A stretch of DNA of 64,000 bases from an uncultured Burkholderiales bacterium (GTDB lineage: Bacteria; Pseudomonadota; Gammaproteobacteria; Burkholderiales; Thiobacillaceae): NCBI GenBank assembly GCA_938038385.1, contig CALHRD010000022.1, positions 1 to 64,000 of the forward strand, in the 5' to 3' direction. Below, piece after piece: positions 1-12,641 of this stretch (its first letter is position 1; each line of letters starts with the position of its first letter). A program made the translations under genes and the position numbers. The notes beneath the pieces are model-generated. The model did no database searches, was not told the DNA's origin, and saw nothing but the letters and a program-made list of their open reading frames with translations.

Positions 1-1595
<1,595 letters not shown>

Positions 1596-1599
<4 letters not shown>

Positions 1600-1784
1600 A
1601 CCACGATCTCTTTGACCTCGTATTGCTCGGGCACGTCTTCCATGACCATGCTCAGATAAGCGTCCTTGAGGTTCTCTTCGAGTTCCTCCAGCGTTTCACC
1701 CTGGCTCATGATCTCAGGGTGTTCCAACAGTTTGCCCACCCAGAAACGATCCGACTTCCAATAGGCCATCTTCAGTTGCTGCAT
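1596..1784 (-). CDS. hicB: HicB-family antitoxin
   Basis: A 62-residue HicB-like antitoxin. It carries the partial RNase-H-like core (YWKSDRFWVGKLLEHPEIMSQGETLEELEENLKDAY) seen in short HicB proteins, without a C-terminal DNA-binding domain. It begins at an ATG 5 nt after the gltB stop and overlaps hicA by 4 nt. Antitoxin-before-toxin order and coupling fit a functional pair in which HicB masks HicA. With no visible DNA-binding domain, autorepression is uncertain; expression probably follows the gltB promoter. Confidence 0.88.
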
Positions 1785-1789
1785 CGGGC

Positions 1790-4700
1790 TCAATCCTTCA
1801 AGAGGCTGTCCAGGGTCAAGGCCTTGGGCTTCACCAGCCAGAAGCGGTCCACCACCTCGTCGAAGTTGTCCAGCATCCAGCGGGCGCGGGCGCTGCCGGT
1901 GTGGAGCAGGTGCCTCTCCAGACGGGACTTGAGGAAGCTGCGGTATTCCCCGGTCTTCTCGTCGTTGATCGGGTTCATGTCCACCAGCTCGTTGTTCAGG
2001 CGATGCACGAACTGGCCGTCCTCGTCGAACACCAGGGCGAAGCCGCCGGTCATGCCGGCGCCGAAGTTCAATCCCGTGGCGCCCAGCACGACGATGTGGC
2101 CGCCGGTCATGTATTCGCAGCAGTGCTCGCCCACGCCCTCGACCACCGCCTGGGCGCCGGAGTTGCGCACGCCGAAGCGCTCGCCGGCCATGCCGGCGGC
2201 GTAGAGCTCGCCGCCGGTGGCGCCGTACAGGCAGGTGTTGCCGACGATGATCGCCTCGTGCGCCGCGAAGGCGGAACCCCTGGGCGGATAGATGATGATG
2301 CGGCCGCCGGCCATGCCCTTGCCCACGTAGTCGTTGGCGTCGCCCTCCAGCTCCAGGGTGAGGCCCCTGTGGTTCCACACGCCGAAGCTCTGGCCGGCCG
2401 AGCCGGTGAGCCGGATATGCAGGCAGTCGTCGGGCAGGCCCTCGGCGCCGTGCGCCTTGGCGATCTCGCCGGAAAGGCGCGCGCCGATCGAGCGATTGAC
2501 GTTGCGGATGCGGTATTCCAGCCGCTGCGGCGTCTTGCTCAGGATACCCGGCAGGGCATCGTGCACCATGCGCTCGGCGAGCTCGCCCTGGTCGAAGGAC
2601 GGGTTGGACGGCTGGATGCAAAAGCGCGGCTCTTCCGCCGGGATGCCGCCCTGGGAGAGCAGCAGGTCGAGCTTGAGCCGCTTCTGCTTGTCCGACTCGC
2701 CTTCCAGCAGCTCCAGGAGGTCGGTACGGCCGATCAGGTCCTCGAAGCGGCGCACGCCAAGCCTCGCCATCCACTCGCGCGTCTCCATGGCCACGAAGGT
2801 GAAGAAATTGACCACCATCTCGGGCAGGCCGATGAAGTGCTGTTTACGCAACCGGGCGTCCTGGGTGGCCACGCCGGTGGCGCAGTTGTTCAGGTGGCAG
2901 ATGCGCAGGTATTTGCAGCCCAGCGCGATCATCGGCGCGGTGCCGAAGCCGAAACTCTCCGCTCCAAGGATGGCCGCCTTGACCACGTCCAGGCCGGTCT
3001 TCAGCCCCCCGTCGGTCTGCACCCGCACGCGCCCCCTCAGGCCGTTGGCGCGCAGCACCTGCTGCGCCTCGGTGAGCCCCAGCTCCCAAGGCGTGCCGGC
3101 ATACTTGACGCTGGTCAGGGGCGAGGCGCCCGTGCCACCGTCATAGCCGGAAATGGTGATGAGGTCGGCGTAGGCCTTGGCCACACCCGCTGCGATGGTG
3201 CCCACGCCGGGTTCGGCGACCAGTTTCACCGACACCAGGGCGTTGGGGTTCACCTGCTTCAGGTCGAAGATCAGCTGGGCCAGGTCCTCGATGGAGTAGA
3301 TGTCGTGGTGCGGCGGCGGCGAGATCAGCGAGATGCCGGGCTTGGTGCATCTCAAGCGCGCGATCAGCTCCGAGACCTTGTGGCCGGGCAGTTGCCCCCC
3401 CTCGCCGGGCTTGGCCCCCTGGGCGATCTTGATCTGCAGCACCTCGGCATTGACCAGGTAGTGGGGCGTGACGCCGAAGCGGCCGCTGGCCACCTGCTTG
3501 ATCTTGGACATCTTCACCGTGCCGTAGCGGGCCGGGTCCTCGCCGCCCTCGCCGGAGTTGGAGCGCCCGCCGATGCGGTTCATGCCCTCGGCCAGGGCCT
3601 CGTGCGCCTCGGGCGAGAGCGCCCCCAGGCTCATGCCGGCCGAGTCGAAGCGCTTGAGGATGGACTCCACCGGCTCCACCTCCTCCAGCGCGATGGGCTG
3701 CGTGCTCTCCTTCAGCTTCATCAGGTCGCGGAACATGGCCACGGGGCGGCTGTTGACGATCTCGGCGTACTGCTTGTAGGCCTCGTAGGAGCCGGTCTGC
3801 ACCGCGCGCTGCAGGCCCTGCACCACGTCCGGGTTGTAGGCATGGAACTCGCCGCCGTAGATGAACTTGAGCAGCCCGCCGGCCGGCACCGGACGCAGCG
3901 GGTTGAAGGCGGCCCGCGCCAGACGCTTCTGGTCGGCCTCGAAGTCGCTGAAGTCCGCGCCCGAGACGCGCGAGACGGTGCCCTTGAGGCACAGGTTGAC
4001 CACGTCCTCGTGCATGCCGACGATCTCGAACAGCTGCGCGCCGCGGTAGCTGGAGATGGCCGAGATGCCCATCTTCGACATCACCTTCAAGAGCCCCTTG
4101 TCGATGCCCTTGCGGTAATTGGCCAGGGCCTTGGTCGCGGGCAGCTTGATCTCGCCCGAGCGCACCATCTCCAGGATCGACTGGTAGGCGAGCCAGGGAT
4201 AGACGGCGGTGGCGCCATAGCCGATGAGCGCCGCGATCTGGTGCGGGTCGCGCGCCGTGCCCGTCTCCACCACGATGTTCGCGTCGCATCTCAGTCCCGC
4301 GTCGATCAGCGCGTGGTGCACGGCGCCGACGGCGAACAGGGCGTGGATGGGCAGCCGCGCCCGGTCGATGCGGCGGTCGGACAGCACCACCACCACGGCG
4401 CCGGCGCGCACGGCCTCCACGGCCTGGGCGGCGAGCCTCTCCAGGGCCGCCTTGAGGCCGATCTGCGCCGGGTCGTAGGCGAGATCGAAGGTGACCGCGG
4501 CATAGGCCGGGTCGGTCTGGGTGGTCACGGCGACGAAGGCGTCGTGCGAGAGCACCGGGGAATTCACGCCCAGCCGGTGGGCGTGCTCCGGCGTTTCCTC
4601 GAACAGGTTGCGCTCGCGCCCGAACACCGTATGCAGGCTCATGACGATGGCCTCGCGGATGGGGTCGATGGGCGGGTTGGTCACCTGGGCGAACTGCTGG

Positions 4701-6244
4701 CGCAGGTAGTCGAAGGGCGAGCGCACCTGTTGGGAGAGCACCGCCATGGGGGTATCGTCGCCCATGGAGCCGACCGCCTCCTGGCCGTCCTCGGCCAGCA
4801 CGCGGATGACCTGGTCCAGTTCCTCGAAACTCAGGTTGTGCAGCTTCTGGTGGGTCGCCACGCCGGCCGCATCCATCTGCGGGCAATCGGCGTCCTCCTC
4901 GGGCTTGGTTTCCACCCGGCGGCCATGCGCCTTGAGCCATTGGCGGTAGGGCTGGTTGCCCTTGAGCAGGGCGTCGATGTCCTCGGGCAGCAAAAACCGG
5001 CCGGTTTCGAGGTCGGCGGCCACCATCTGGCCGGGACGCACGCGGCCTTTGGCGAGCACGTTTTCCGGCCCGTAGTCCCATACCCCCACCTCGGAGGCGA
5101 TGGTCACATAGCGGTCCTTGGTGATGACATAACGCGCGGGCCTCAGACCGTTGCGGTCGAGCAGGCAGACCCCGTAGCGGCCGTCGGTCAACACGATGCC
5201 GGCCGGGCCGTCCCACGGCTCCATGTGCATGGAGTTGTACTCATAGAAAGCCTTCAGATCCGGGTCCATGTGCGCGACGTTCTGCCAGGCCGGCGGCACC
5301 ATCATGCGCAGTGAGCGGAACAGCCCCGCCCCGCCCATGACCAGGCCCTCCAGCATGTTGTCGAAGCTCATGGAGTCCGAGCCGCGGTAGCTCACCATGG
5401 GGCGCACGTCCTCCATGTCCGGGATCAGCGGCGAGGCGAACTTGCGCTCGCGTGCCCGGCTCCAGTTGCGGTTGCCGGCCAGGGTGTTGATCTCGCCGTT
5501 GTGCGCGAGATAACGGAAGGGCTGGGCCAGGCGCCACTCGGGCCAGGTATTGGTGGAGAAGCGCTGATGGAACACGGCCAGCGACGAGGCGAAGCGCTCG
5601 TCGTTCAGATCCGGGTAGAACACCGGCAGATAGGCCGGCATCACCAGGCCCTTGTAGGCCATCACCCGGCCCGAGAGGGTGGGCATGTAGAAGGTGGGAT
5701 CATTCGTCTCCAGGGCCTTTTCCGCGCGGCGACGGGCGATGTAGAGTTTGCGCTCGAAGATCTCCGCGTCCACGTCCTCCGGGCAGTTGACGAACAACTG
5801 CTCGATCACCGGCAGGCTGGCCTTGGCATATTCGCCCAGGGCCGATTCGTCGGTGGGCACGGGGCGAAAGCCGAGAGGTGCCAGGCCCTGACCCACGAGC
5901 TCGGTCATCAGCAGGTCGCGGGCATGTTGCGCTTTGGTCGCCTCGCGGTTCAGGAAGACCAGGCCGGCGGCGTAGCGCGCGTTGAGCTGCCAGCCCATGT
6001 CGGCGGCCACCGCGCGCAGGAAGGCGTCCGGCTTCTTGAACAGCAGGCCGCAGCCGTCGCCCGACTTGCCGTCCGCAGCGATGGCGCCGCGGTGGGTCAT
6101 GCAGGCCAGCGAAGAGATGGCAGTGGCCACCAGCCAGTGCGAGGCCCGGTCGTCCAGCTGGGCGATCAGTCCAAAACCGCAGCTATCCTGCTCGAAGTCA
6201 GGGCTGTAGAGCGTGCCGCACAGACGGCCTTGTCGATCTTCCAT
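1790..6244 (-). CDS. gltB: glutamate synthase large (alpha) subunit
   Basis: A 1484-residue GltB of normal length. A 21-residue propeptide ends before Cys22 (sequence CGFGLIAQ), the N-terminal nucleophile of the class II glutaminase domain. Central and FMN-binding TIM-barrel domains follow ([31 protein letters not shown]). The [3Fe-4S] ligands are Cys1110, Cys1116 and Cys1121. The C-terminal GxGxG beta-helix occupies about residues 1230-1440. It hydrolyses glutamine and channels ammonia to 2-oxoglutarate to give two glutamates, using electrons from GltD. It is first in the operon. The 142-nt gap to topB may hold the promoter, but no confident motif was seen. Confidence 0.97.
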   Translation of the reverse strand: MEDRQGRLCGTLYSPDFEQDSCGFGLIAQLDDRASHWLVATAISSLACMTHRGAIAADGKSGDGCGLLFKKPDAFLRAVAADMGWQLNARYAAGLVFLNREATKAQHARDLLMTELVGQGLAPLGFRPVPTDESALGEYAKASLPVIEQLFVNCPEDVDAEIFERKLYIARRRAEKALETNDPTFYMPTLSGRVMAYKGLVMPAYLPVFYPDLNDERFASSLAVFHQRFSTNTWPEWRLAQPFRYLAHNGEINTLAGNRNWSRARERKFASPLIPDMEDVRPMVSYRGSDSMSFDNMLEGLVMGGAGLFRSLRMMVPPAWQNVAHMDPDLKAFYEYNSMHMEPWDGPAGIVLTDGRYGVCLLDRNGLRPARYVITKDRYVTIASEVGVWDYGPENVLAKGRVRPGQMVAADLETGRFLLPEDIDALLKGNQPYRQWLKAHGRRVETKPEEDADCPQMDAAGVATHQKLHNLSFEELDQVIRVLAEDGQEAVGSMGDDTPMAVLSQQVRSPFDYLRQQFAQVTNPPIDPIREAIVMSLHTVFGRERNLFEETPEHAHRLGVNSPVLSHDAFVAVTTQTDPAYAAVTFDLAYDPAQIGLKAALERLAAQAVEAVRAGAVVVVLSDRRIDRARLPIHALFAVGAVHHALIDAGLRCDANIVVETGTARDPHQIAALIGYGATAVYPWLAYQSILEMVRSGEIKLPATKALANYRKGIDKGLLKVMSKMGISAISSYRGAQLFEIVGMHEDVVNLCLKGTVSRVSGADFSDFEADQKRLARAAFNPLRPVPAGGLLKFIYGGEFHAYNPDVVQGLQRAVQTGSYEAYKQYAEIVNSRPVAMFRDLMKLKESTQPIALEEVEPVESILKRFDSAGMSLGALSPEAHEALAEGMNRIGGRSNSGEGGEDPARYGTVKMSKIKQVASGRFGVTPHYLVNAEVLQIKIAQGAKPGEGGQLPGHKVSELIARLRCTKPGISLISPPPHHDIYSIEDLAQLIFDLKQVNPNALVSVKLVAEPGVGTIAAGVAKAYADLITISGYDGGTGASPLTSVKYAGTPWELGLTEAQQVLRANGLRGRVRVQTDGGLKTGLDVVKAAILGAESFGFGTAPMIALGCKYLRICHLNNCATGVATQDARLRKQHFIGLPEMVVNFFTFVAMETREWMARLGVRRFEDLIGRTDLLELLEGESDKQKRLKLDLLLSQGGIPAEEPRFCIQPSNPSFDQGELAERMVHDALPGILSKTPQRLEYRIRNVNRSIGARLSGEIAKAHGAEGLPDDCLHIRLTGSAGQSFGVWNHRGLTLELEGDANDYVGKGMAGGRIIIYPPRGSAFAAHEAIIVGNTCLYGATGGELYAAGMAGERFGVRNSGAQAVVEGVGEHCCEYMTGGHIVVLGATGLNFGAGMTGGFALVFDEDGQFVHRLNNELVDMNPINDEKTGEYRSFLKSRLERHLLHTGSARARWMLDNFDEVVDRFWLVKPKALTLDSLLKD

Positions 6245-6386
6245 GGTTCTGAACGCCGCTTGAGAGGTGTGTACAAAAAGGGCGGGAATTCTAGCGCGGA
6301 CAAGGGCTTGCCGCCAACCGTGAAGGCATCAGGGTGATAGGCAAGCGCTTCCCGGCCATATATCGACCGGACATGCCGCGAGAGGT

Positions 6387-9098
6387 TCAGGCAGCTGCCT
6401 TTGCCGGCTTGCGCGCAGACCGGGCGGGTCGCTTGACTGGCGACTTCGTCTTGGCGGCCAGCAGTTCCAGCGCCGTCTCCAGGGTCACTTCCTCGGGCTT
6501 GAGGGTCTTGGGCAGCGTGGCGTTGACCTTGCCATGGGAGACGTAGGGACCATAGCGACCGTCCTTGAGCATGACCGGCCCGCCATCCCCGGGATGCACC
6601 CCCAGCTCGCGGCCGGTCGGGGCAGTCTTGGCCTCACGAGCCTGACGCGGGGCGCGGGGCTCGAACTCGAAGCCGACCTTGCCGTCCTTGTCGCGTACCA
6701 GGTAGGCGGAGAACTTGCGCCGGGTGCGCGCGGAGACGAAGCCGGTGAGCAGGTCGGTCCTGCCCTCGGTCAGAAGTTTGCGCATCTGGACGGGTTCCAC
6801 CGGCTGCTGCAGGATCAGTTTGCCGCTGCGGAAATCGCAGCTCCGTTGGGGGCCCACGCTGCGTTCGCAGACATAGGCGTTGCCGTGCTGGTAGACCGGG
6901 GCTCCGCACTTGGGGCAGGGACCCAGGCTCTCCTGGCCGGAGAAGTCGACCGCCTCCTCCGCCTCGCCCTCGCGCGGCTGGCCGAATTCGAATTCCGGCT
7001 GTTTGGCGTCGTTCAGTCGAATCTCGGCGTCGAACGGGCGGCCCATCTTGTTGCGGAAGCCGGTCAGCGGTCCTACCCTGCCTTCGCGCAGGAGGGTCTC
7101 CATTTCCGCGACCTCGAGCTGGCGGCCGGCGACGATCTTCCAGGCACTCCAGTCGCATGACTGGCAGACGAATTTCTTGTAGGTCTCCTTCACCACGCCG
7201 CCGCATTTGGGGCAGGGTGCGGAAAGGGTGGCGAAGTCGCCGGGCACGGTGTCCGACTCATAGCGCTTGGCCCGCTCGACGATCTCGCGCGTGAGCGCCA
7301 CGATGTGGCTCATGAATTCGTCGCGGCTGAGCTGGCCGCGCTCCATCTGGGCGAGCTTGTATTCCCAGGCCCCGGTCAGCTCCGGCGAGGTGAGTTCGTC
7401 CACCCCCAGGCCGCGCAGCAGGGTGATGAGGGAAAAGGCCTTGGCGGTGGGCACCAGCTCTTTGCCCTCACGCAGCAGATAGGCCTCGGAGATCAGGTTC
7501 TCGATGATCTGCGCCCGGGTGGCGGGCGTGCCCAGGCCGCGTTCGGCCATGGCGGCGCGCAGTTCCTCGTCCTCGATCATCTTGCCCGCGCCCTCCATGG
7601 CGGAGAGCAGGGTGGCCTCGGTGAAGCGCGCGGGGGGTCGGGTCTGGTTCGCCTTGATCTCCACCGCCAGCGTGCCGAGGGTCTCGCCCGGCACCAGGGG
7701 AGGCAGGGAGGGACTACCCTCCTCGCCCTCCATCTGCGCTTCCCGGCCATAGACCGCGAGCCAGCCGGGGTTGACCAGTACACGTCCCTCGGTCTTGAAG
7801 GCGTGGCCGGCCACCCGCGTGATGCGGGTGGTGACCAAATATTCCGCTGCCGGATAGAACACCGCCAGGAAGCGCCGGGTGACCAGCTCGTAGAGCTTCT
7901 GTTCGAGCTCGTTCAACGACTTGGGCGCCACCCCGGTGGGGATGATGGCGAAGTGGTCGGAGATCTTGGCGTTGTTGAAGATACGCTTGTTCGGTTTCAC
8001 CCAGCCCTGTTCGAGTATGGTGTCGCCAAAGCGCGCAAACGCGTCGGGCAGGTGGCTCAGCACCTCCTTGACCGTGCCGAGATAGTCCTCGGGCAGTGCC
8101 CGGGCGTCGGTGCGGGGGTAGGTGAGCACCTTGTGTTTTTCATACAGGGCCTGGGCCAGGCCCAGGGTGGTCTTGGCCGAGAAGCCGAAGCGGCTGTTGG
8201 CCTCGCGTTGCAGACTGGTCAGGTCGTAGAGCAGCGGCGAGAGCTGGCTGGACGGCTTGACCTCCTCAGTGGCCTGCGCCGGCTGGCCCTCACAGGCGGC
8301 GCGGATGGCTTGTGCGCGGGCTTCGTCCCAAAGTCGGTAGGCGGTGGCCTGGTCGTCGTCCTCGGTCTTTTTGAATTTCTCGTCGAACCAGCGCCCGGTG
8401 TATTCGCCGCGCTCGCCGCGGAAGCGGGCTTCGATCTCCCAGTATGCGCGGGGGACGAACTTGCGGATGCGTTCCTCACGCTCGACGACGATGGCCAGGG
8501 TGGGGGTTTGCACGCGGCCGACGGTGGTGAGGTGGAAGCCGCCGGTCTTGGAGTTGAAGGCGGTCATGGCGCGGGTGCCGTTGATGCCCACCAGCCAGTC
8601 GCTCTCCGCCCGGCATACCGCGGCGGTGCGCAACCCTTCCAGCTCGGCGGCGCTGCGCAGGGCGGCGAAGCCCGCACGGATCGCCGCCTGGGTCATGGAT
8701 TGCAGCCACAGGCGCCTGACCGGTTTCTTCGTACCGCTGTGCTGCACGATGTAATTGAAGATCAGCTCTCCCTCGCGCCCGGCGTCGCAGGCGTTGATCA
8801 GGCCCTCGACGTCCTTGCGCCTGATCAGGCGTTCGAGCAGTTTGAGCCGATCCTGGGTCTTGTCGATGGGCTGCAAGGCGAAGCGCGGCGGGATCACCGG
8901 CAGATGGGCGAAGGACCACTTGCCGCGCTTGACCTCGTATTCCTCGGGTACGGTCAATTCCAGCAGATGGCCGATCGCGGAGGACAGGACATAGTCGTCC
9001 GACTCGAAGTAGTCCTTCTCCTTGTGAAATCCGCCCAGGGCGCGGGCGATGTCCTGGGCGACCGACGGCTTCTCGGCGATGATCAGTTGTTTGCCCAC
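6387..9098 (-). CDS. topB: DNA topoisomerase III (type IA)
   Basis: A 903-residue type IA topoisomerase, starting at GTG. It has the Toprim domain (IIAEKPSVAQDIA; DAGREGELIF acidic triad), the catalytic Tyr327 in VLTYPRTDAR, and two C-terminal zinc-finger segments (CPKCGG...CQSCDW and CPKCGAPVYQ...CERS...CDF). A topoisomerase-associated repeat (DGRYGPYVSHGKVNATLP) and a Lys/Ala-rich tail follow. It relaxes and decatenates DNA through a covalent 5'-phosphotyrosine. Overall similarity is to TopB rather than TopA because of the compact N-terminus; the extended zinc-finger tail is a TopA-like trait. It follows smg on the same strand, as in many betaproteobacteria where dprA-smg-topoisomerase cluster. 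Confidence 0.92.
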   Translation of the reverse strand: MGKQLIIAEKPSVAQDIARALGGFHKEKDYFESDDYVLSSAIGHLLELTVPEEYEVKRGKWSFAHLPVIPPRFALQPIDKTQDRLKLLERLIRRKDVEGLINACDAGREGELIFNYIVQHSGTKKPVRRLWLQSMTQAAIRAGFAALRSAAELEGLRTAAVCRAESDWLVGINGTRAMTAFNSKTGGFHLTTVGRVQTPTLAIVVEREERIRKFVPRAYWEIEARFRGERGEYTGRWFDEKFKKTEDDDQATAYRLWDEARAQAIRAACEGQPAQATEEVKPSSQLSPLLYDLTSLQREANSRFGFSAKTTLGLAQALYEKHKVLTYPRTDARALPEDYLGTVKEVLSHLPDAFARFGDTILEQGWVKPNKRIFNNAKISDHFAIIPTGVAPKSLNELEQKLYELVTRRFLAVFYPAAEYLVTTRITRVAGHAFKTEGRVLVNPGWLAVYGREAQMEGEEGSPSLPPLVPGETLGTLAVEIKANQTRPPARFTEATLLSAMEGAGKMIEDEELRAAMAERGLGTPATRAQIIENLISEAYLLREGKELVPTAKAFSLITLLRGLGVDELTSPELTGAWEYKLAQMERGQLSRDEFMSHIVALTREIVERAKRYESDTVPGDFATLSAPCPKCGGVVKETYKKFVCQSCDWSAWKIVAGRQLEVAEMETLLREGRVGPLTGFRNKMGRPFDAEIRLNDAKQPEFEFGQPREGEAEEAVDFSGQESLGPCPKCGAPVYQHGNAYVCERSVGPQRSCDFRSGKLILQQPVEPVQMRKLLTEGRTDLLTGFVSARTRRKFSAYLVRDKDGKVGFEFEPRAPRQAREAKTAPTGRELGVHPGDGGPVMLKDGRYGPYVSHGKVNATLPKTLKPEEVTLETALELLAAKTKSPVKRPARSARKPAKAAA

Positions 9099-9111
9099 GG
9101 AGACTCAGCAG

Positions 9112-9177
9112 GGTAGCGACAGACGCGGACCGTCCTGACGGTTCCGCAGCGGAACGGGCAGGACACTCGCGGCTACC
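9112..9177. repeat. REP-like nested palindrome upstream of topB
   Basis: Three nested inverted repeats are seen between smg and topB: GGTAGC/GCTACC outermost, GTCCTG/CAGGAC, and a central GTTCCGC-A-GCGGAAC. The element lies 14 nt before the topB start on the transcribed side, so it would fold in the topB leader. It has no T-run. It is either a dispersed palindromic repeat or a leader hairpin. Confidence 0.55.
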
Positions 9178-9228
9178 GATGGCCGAGGCCCGGTCAGGCT
9201 CGGCTGGGGGAGGGGGCGGGGCATGGTG

Positions 9229-9684
9229 CTAGTGCAACGTGGCGGGATCGTCGTTTTCCCGCACCAGGTCCTCGAGCCACAGGGCGGAGAGGGGGCCGCC
9301 CAGCTTCCATAGGGCGAGCAGCGCGATCCACTTGATCTTCTCCGCCGGCACCACCTCTTCCTCCAGGGCCAGCGCGCGCTCGATCACCCACTCGCGCGCA
9401 TAGGCGGAGAGCAGGCCGGCGTTCTCCAGATAGGTGAGAAAGCCGCGCCCCTCCGGTGTGAGGCGCACGAGCTCGTGTTCGTTATACAGGCGCATGCCGC
9501 TGTGGGAGAAGCCGTCTTCACCTTCGGGGTCCAGTTCGGACAGGCCGTCGAGCCATGTCAGGGCCTGTTCGATCTCGGCCTGGTCGAAACCGGCCGTGGA
9601 CAGTTTCAGGGCCAGGGCCTCGGCGTCGGGGTAGTGGTCGTCCACCAGGTAGTGGTCGTAGAGGTATTGGATGATCTCGAACAT
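9229..9684 (-). CDS. smg: Smg family protein (DUF494)
   Basis: A 151-residue protein of the Smg/DUF494 family. It opens with the family signature MFEIIQYLYDHYL and continues as an acidic, mainly helical protein. Function is poorly defined; smg is almost always next to dprA in beta- and gammaproteobacteria, as here (31 nt downstream of dprA). Full length. A role in DNA processing is only suggested by its neighbours. Confidence 0.9.
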   Translation of the reverse strand: MFEIIQYLYDHYLVDDHYPDAEALALKLSTAGFDQAEIEQALTWLDGLSELDPEGEDGFSHSGMRLYNEHELVRLTPEGRGFLTYLENAGLLSAYAREWVIERALALEEEVVPAEKIKWIALLALWKLGGPLSALWLEDLVRENDDPATLH

Positions 9685-9715
9685 GGTGGGAAGGGAGGCG
9701 AGCTGCGAACGTTGC

Positions 9716-10804
9716 TCAATACAGACGCTGATAGAGGCCGCCAGGCAGTGTGGCGATACGGCTTTCCAGTTCCAGCGAAAGTAGCATCGCCGAAAGGGTA
9801 TCCACCGTCAAGCCGGACAGGTTCACGAGGGTCTCCATCGAGACCGGATCAGGACCCATCAGTTGCAGCAGCGTTTCGGCGGCCGCAGGACCGCTGGGGT
9901 TGGCTGGCGAGGGCGAGGGGACCGGGGCATGCCACTGCCAGCGCAATTCATCGAGGATGTCGTCGACGCAGTCCACCAGCTTGGCCCCCTCGCGTATGAG
10001 CCGATGGCAGCCCTTGGACAGGGGAGAGTGGATGGAGCCGGGCAGGGCGAACACCTCCCGCCCCTGCTCTGCCGCCAGCCGCGCGGTGATCAGGGAGCCA
10101 CTGTCCAAGGCTGCTTCCACCACCAGCACCCCCAGCGCCAGGCCGCTGATGATGCGGTTGCGGCGCGGAAACTGGCCTGGACGGGGTGGGGTGCCGAGGG
10201 GGAACTCGGACACGATCGCGCCGCGGGCCGCCAGCCGATGCGCCAGCTCCCTGTTGCGGGCCGGATACACCCGGTCGAGCCCCGTGCCCACGACGGCCAG
10301 GCTGGCGCCGCCGGCGAGGGCCCCCTCGTGGGCAGCTGTATCGATCCCCAGAGCCAGGCCGCTGACGATGGTGAGCCCGGCCTCGGCCAGCGTCTGGGCG
10401 AAGGCCGCCGCATCGCGGCGCCCCTGGGGGGTGGCATGGCGACTGCCGACGATGGCCAGCATGGGGCGTTGCAGCAGTCCGCGCTCGCCCTTGACGTAGA
10501 GCCAGGGTGGCGCATCCGGCAGGCTGCGCAGTCGCTCCGGGTAGTCCGGGTGGGTGATGGGGAGCAGATGGTTGCCGGGCTGGGCCAGCCAATCCAGGGT
10601 CGCTTTGTGTTGCTCGGGCGCAACGGGTTGGGTCAGGGCCGCGGCCAGGCGCTCACCCACCAGGGGGGCGAGCTGGCCCCGCGCGGCGGCCAGGATGGCG
10701 CAGGGGTGTCCAAAGGCGTCGAGCAGACGTCGGACCCCATCCGGGCCCAGGCCGGGGGTGGCCTCGAGGGTAAGCCAGCAGTGGGTCTCGTCCCTGTTGA
10801 GCAC
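9716..10804 (-). CDS. dprA: DNA processing protein DprA
   Basis: A 362-residue DprA with GTG start. An N-terminal helix-hairpin-like region (EATPGLGPDGVRRLLDAFG) precedes the extended Rossmann fold, with IVGSRHATPQGRRDA and IVSGLALGIDTAAHEGAL, and a C-terminal winged-helix domain (LLQLMGPDPVSMETLVNLSGL). DprA binds incoming single-stranded DNA during natural transformation and loads RecA. It sits 6 nt after the LysM gene and precedes smg, which suggests one operon. Competence genes themselves are not in view. Confidence 0.96.
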   Translation of the reverse strand: MLNRDETHCWLTLEATPGLGPDGVRRLLDAFGHPCAILAAARGQLAPLVGERLAAALTQPVAPEQHKATLDWLAQPGNHLLPITHPDYPERLRSLPDAPPWLYVKGERGLLQRPMLAIVGSRHATPQGRRDAAAFAQTLAEAGLTIVSGLALGIDTAAHEGALAGGASLAVVGTGLDRVYPARNRELAHRLAARGAIVSEFPLGTPPRPGQFPRRNRIISGLALGVLVVEAALDSGSLITARLAAEQGREVFALPGSIHSPLSKGCHRLIREGAKLVDCVDDILDELRWQWHAPVPSPSPANPSGPAAAETLLQLMGPDPVSMETLVNLSGLTVDTLSAMLLSLELESRIATLPGGLYQRLY

Positions 10805-10810
10805 GCCCGA

Positions 10811-11911
10811 TCAGGGGTTCTTGGCCACATCCCTGATGTAAACCGGCTCCTCGCTGTTCATGACCAGGGCATAGGCCACCCGGTCGAACACCCGGTAGAC
10901 GAACACGAGCCCGATGCGCCGCTCGGGCAGGGCGCTCGTATCCGTCTTGTCGGGAACGCAGTCGGACCGGGCCTGCAGGCCGCCAGCGAGGAAGGCGAGC
11001 TTGCCGGCCCGCAGGCAGCGGGGGTCGGCGACGGAACGCCCGGCCTTGAAAAGGCCCAGTACATGCCCGACTTCCAGGCCGTCCCTGCGACCCTGGTTGA
11101 GCAGCACGGTGGTGTAGGGGCCGGCGCCTTCGACGCCGCCGAGGGTGGCCATGACCCGCGCCTCGACCGCCTTATCCGGGGCATGCGGCGCGAACTGGAT
11201 GTCGCCGCCGGGGGGCAGGGGCAGGAGGCGGTCGCGTTCCAGGACCTCCTGCTGCGTATGCACGATGCGCAGCAGTTGCGGGTTGCCCGGCTGCAGGGTG
11301 CGCGCCTCGCCGACGTGGATGAGCTCGTGACCGAGGACCTCGCCCGTGATGGGGTCCTTCAGGGCGGCGCCATGTCGCACGATCTGCCAGTCCCGCGCAT
11401 CGCCGGCGTCGGCGTAGACCGTATCGTGGGCACCGAAGATCACCCGCTCGTCGCTGGAGCCCAGGATGCGCGGGGCGCTTGCCAGTTCGTCCGTGCCGAT
11501 CACCCCGCCCCGGTTGAGAAAAGGGGCGATGGCCTGGTGCGGGATGCTGGGGATGCCGGGCTGCGCTGTGGCTAGCGGTTCGGCCCTGACCTGGGGGGAG
11601 AGCCTGACGGTAGGGATGCCTCGCTCCAGGACCAGGCGGGGCTGCTCGCCGCGAACGAGGCGGATGCGGTCGCCCGGGTAGATGAGGTGTGGGTTGCGGA
11701 TCTCTTCCTTGTTCAGCCGCCAGACCTCGGGCCATTTCCAGGGGTCATTGAGAAAGCGGGCGGAGATCCCCCACAGGGTGTCCCCCTTGACCACCGTGTA
11801 GCTCTCGGGGGCGTCCCCCTTGAGCGTGACGCTGTCCGCACGGGTGGTCAGGGTCACGGCGGACAACACGGCCACGAACAATGGGGTCATGAACAAAGCG
11901 GATAGGCGCAT
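10811..11911 (-). CDS. secreted LysM-domain protein
   Basis: A 366-residue exported protein. It has an N-terminal signal peptide (about residues 1-25, ending TTRADS) and one LysM domain at about residues 38-86 (YTVVKGDTLWGIS ... NPHLIYPGDRIRLV), which binds peptidoglycan glycan strands. The remainder is a long beta-rich region of unknown function. A LysM gene directly upstream of dprA is common in betaproteobacteria. It is likely a periplasmic or envelope protein. It is divergent from def, and the two promoters should lie in 11912-12127. Confidence 0.88.
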   Translation of the reverse strand: MRLSALFMTPLFVAVLSAVTLTTRADSVTLKGDAPESYTVVKGDTLWGISARFLNDPWKWPEVWRLNKEEIRNPHLIYPGDRIRLVRGEQPRLVLERGIPTVRLSPQVRAEPLATAQPGIPSIPHQAIAPFLNRGGVIGTDELASAPRILGSSDERVIFGAHDTVYADAGDARDWQIVRHGAALKDPITGEVLGHELIHVGEARTLQPGNPQLLRIVHTQQEVLERDRLLPLPPGGDIQFAPHAPDKAVEARVMATLGGVEGAGPYTTVLLNQGRRDGLEVGHVLGLFKAGRSVADPRCLRAGKLAFLAGGLQARSDCVPDKTDTSALPERRIGLVFVYRVFDRVAYALVMNSEEPVYIRDVAKNP

Positions 11912-12021
11912 GGTCTCACCTGCTGGAATGGGTTTACTTATAATCGGCTCGACGGCTAACTTAATTTAATTCGTCAATTTTTGCACCTTCTTGAATAAGT
12001 GTTGATCACGGCCAACCTTGC

Positions 12022-12087
12022 GTGGGTCGGACTTGCCGGTCGGACATCAGTCCGACGCTTTCGGTGTCGGGCTAAAGCCCGACCCAC
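12022..12087. repeat. REP/BIME-like palindromic element
   Basis: The outer arms GTGGGTCGG and CCGACCCAC enclose two inner hairpins, GTCGGAC-ATCA-GTCCGAC (12039-12056) and GTCGGGCT-AA-AGCCCGAC (12066-12083). It sits in the divergent lysM/def intergenic region. The form is that of a dispersed REP doublet. No T-run is attached, so it is probably not a terminator. Confidence 0.7.
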
Positions 12088-12127
12088 GGACCATGCCGTG
12101 TGAGGACCACGGATTCAGGACCTTGTG

Positions 12128-12631
12128 ATGGCGCTGCTGAAGATTCTTCATTACCCGGACAAGCGGCTGCATACCGTGGCCAGGCCTGTGGAAGTGGTGG
12201 ACGACGATATCCGCCGGCTGGCCGCGGACATGGCCGAGACCATGTATGCCGCGCCGGGCATCGGCCTGGCCGCCACGCAGGTGGACCGTCACATCCAGAT
12301 GATCCTGGTGGACGTCAGCGAAAAGCGCAACGACCTGAGGGTTTTCATCAACCCCGAGATCGTCGAGGCCGAGGGCGAGGCCGTAGGTGAGGAGGGCTGT
12401 CTGTCCGTGCCCGGCATCTATGACAAGGTCAAACGCGCCCAGCGCATACGGGTGCGTGCCCTGAACCTGCAGGGCGAGCCCTTCGAGCTGGAGGCGGAAG
12501 GGCTGTTGGGGGTGTGCATCCAGCACGAGATCGATCACCTCAGGGGCAAGGTCTTCGTGGAATACCTCTCCCGCCTCAAGCAGGACCGCATCAAGCTAAA
12601 GCTGAAAAAGCAGCAGCGGGAAACCATGTAA
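12128..12631 (+). CDS. def: peptide deformylase
   Basis: A 167-residue Fe2+/Zn2+ hydrolase removing the formyl group from nascent N-termini. All three motifs are present: [17 protein letters not shown] with the metal Cys, and QHEIDHLRG with the metal histidines. The ATG at 12128 is preferred over the in-frame GTG at 12125 because the family begins with MALL-like sequence. It is followed by fmt, which adds the formyl group that Def removes, the usual pairing. It begins the plus-strand gene series reaching trkH. Confidence 0.97.
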   Translation: MALLKILHYPDKRLHTVARPVEVVDDDIRRLAADMAETMYAAPGIGLAATQVDRHIQMILVDVSEKRNDLRVFINPEIVEAEGEAVGEEGCLSVPGIYDKVKRAQRIRVRALNLQGEPFELEAEGLLGVCIQHEIDHLRGKVFVEYLSRLKQDRIKLKLKKQQRETM

Positions 12632-12641
12632 GCGCAGCGAT

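Noticed and set aside
1901-5314. Very long open frame (1137 codons) on the plus strand opposite gltB
   Set aside because: High-GC antisense shadow of gltB: no ribosome binding site, His/Val/Ala/Gly-rich composition and no domain.
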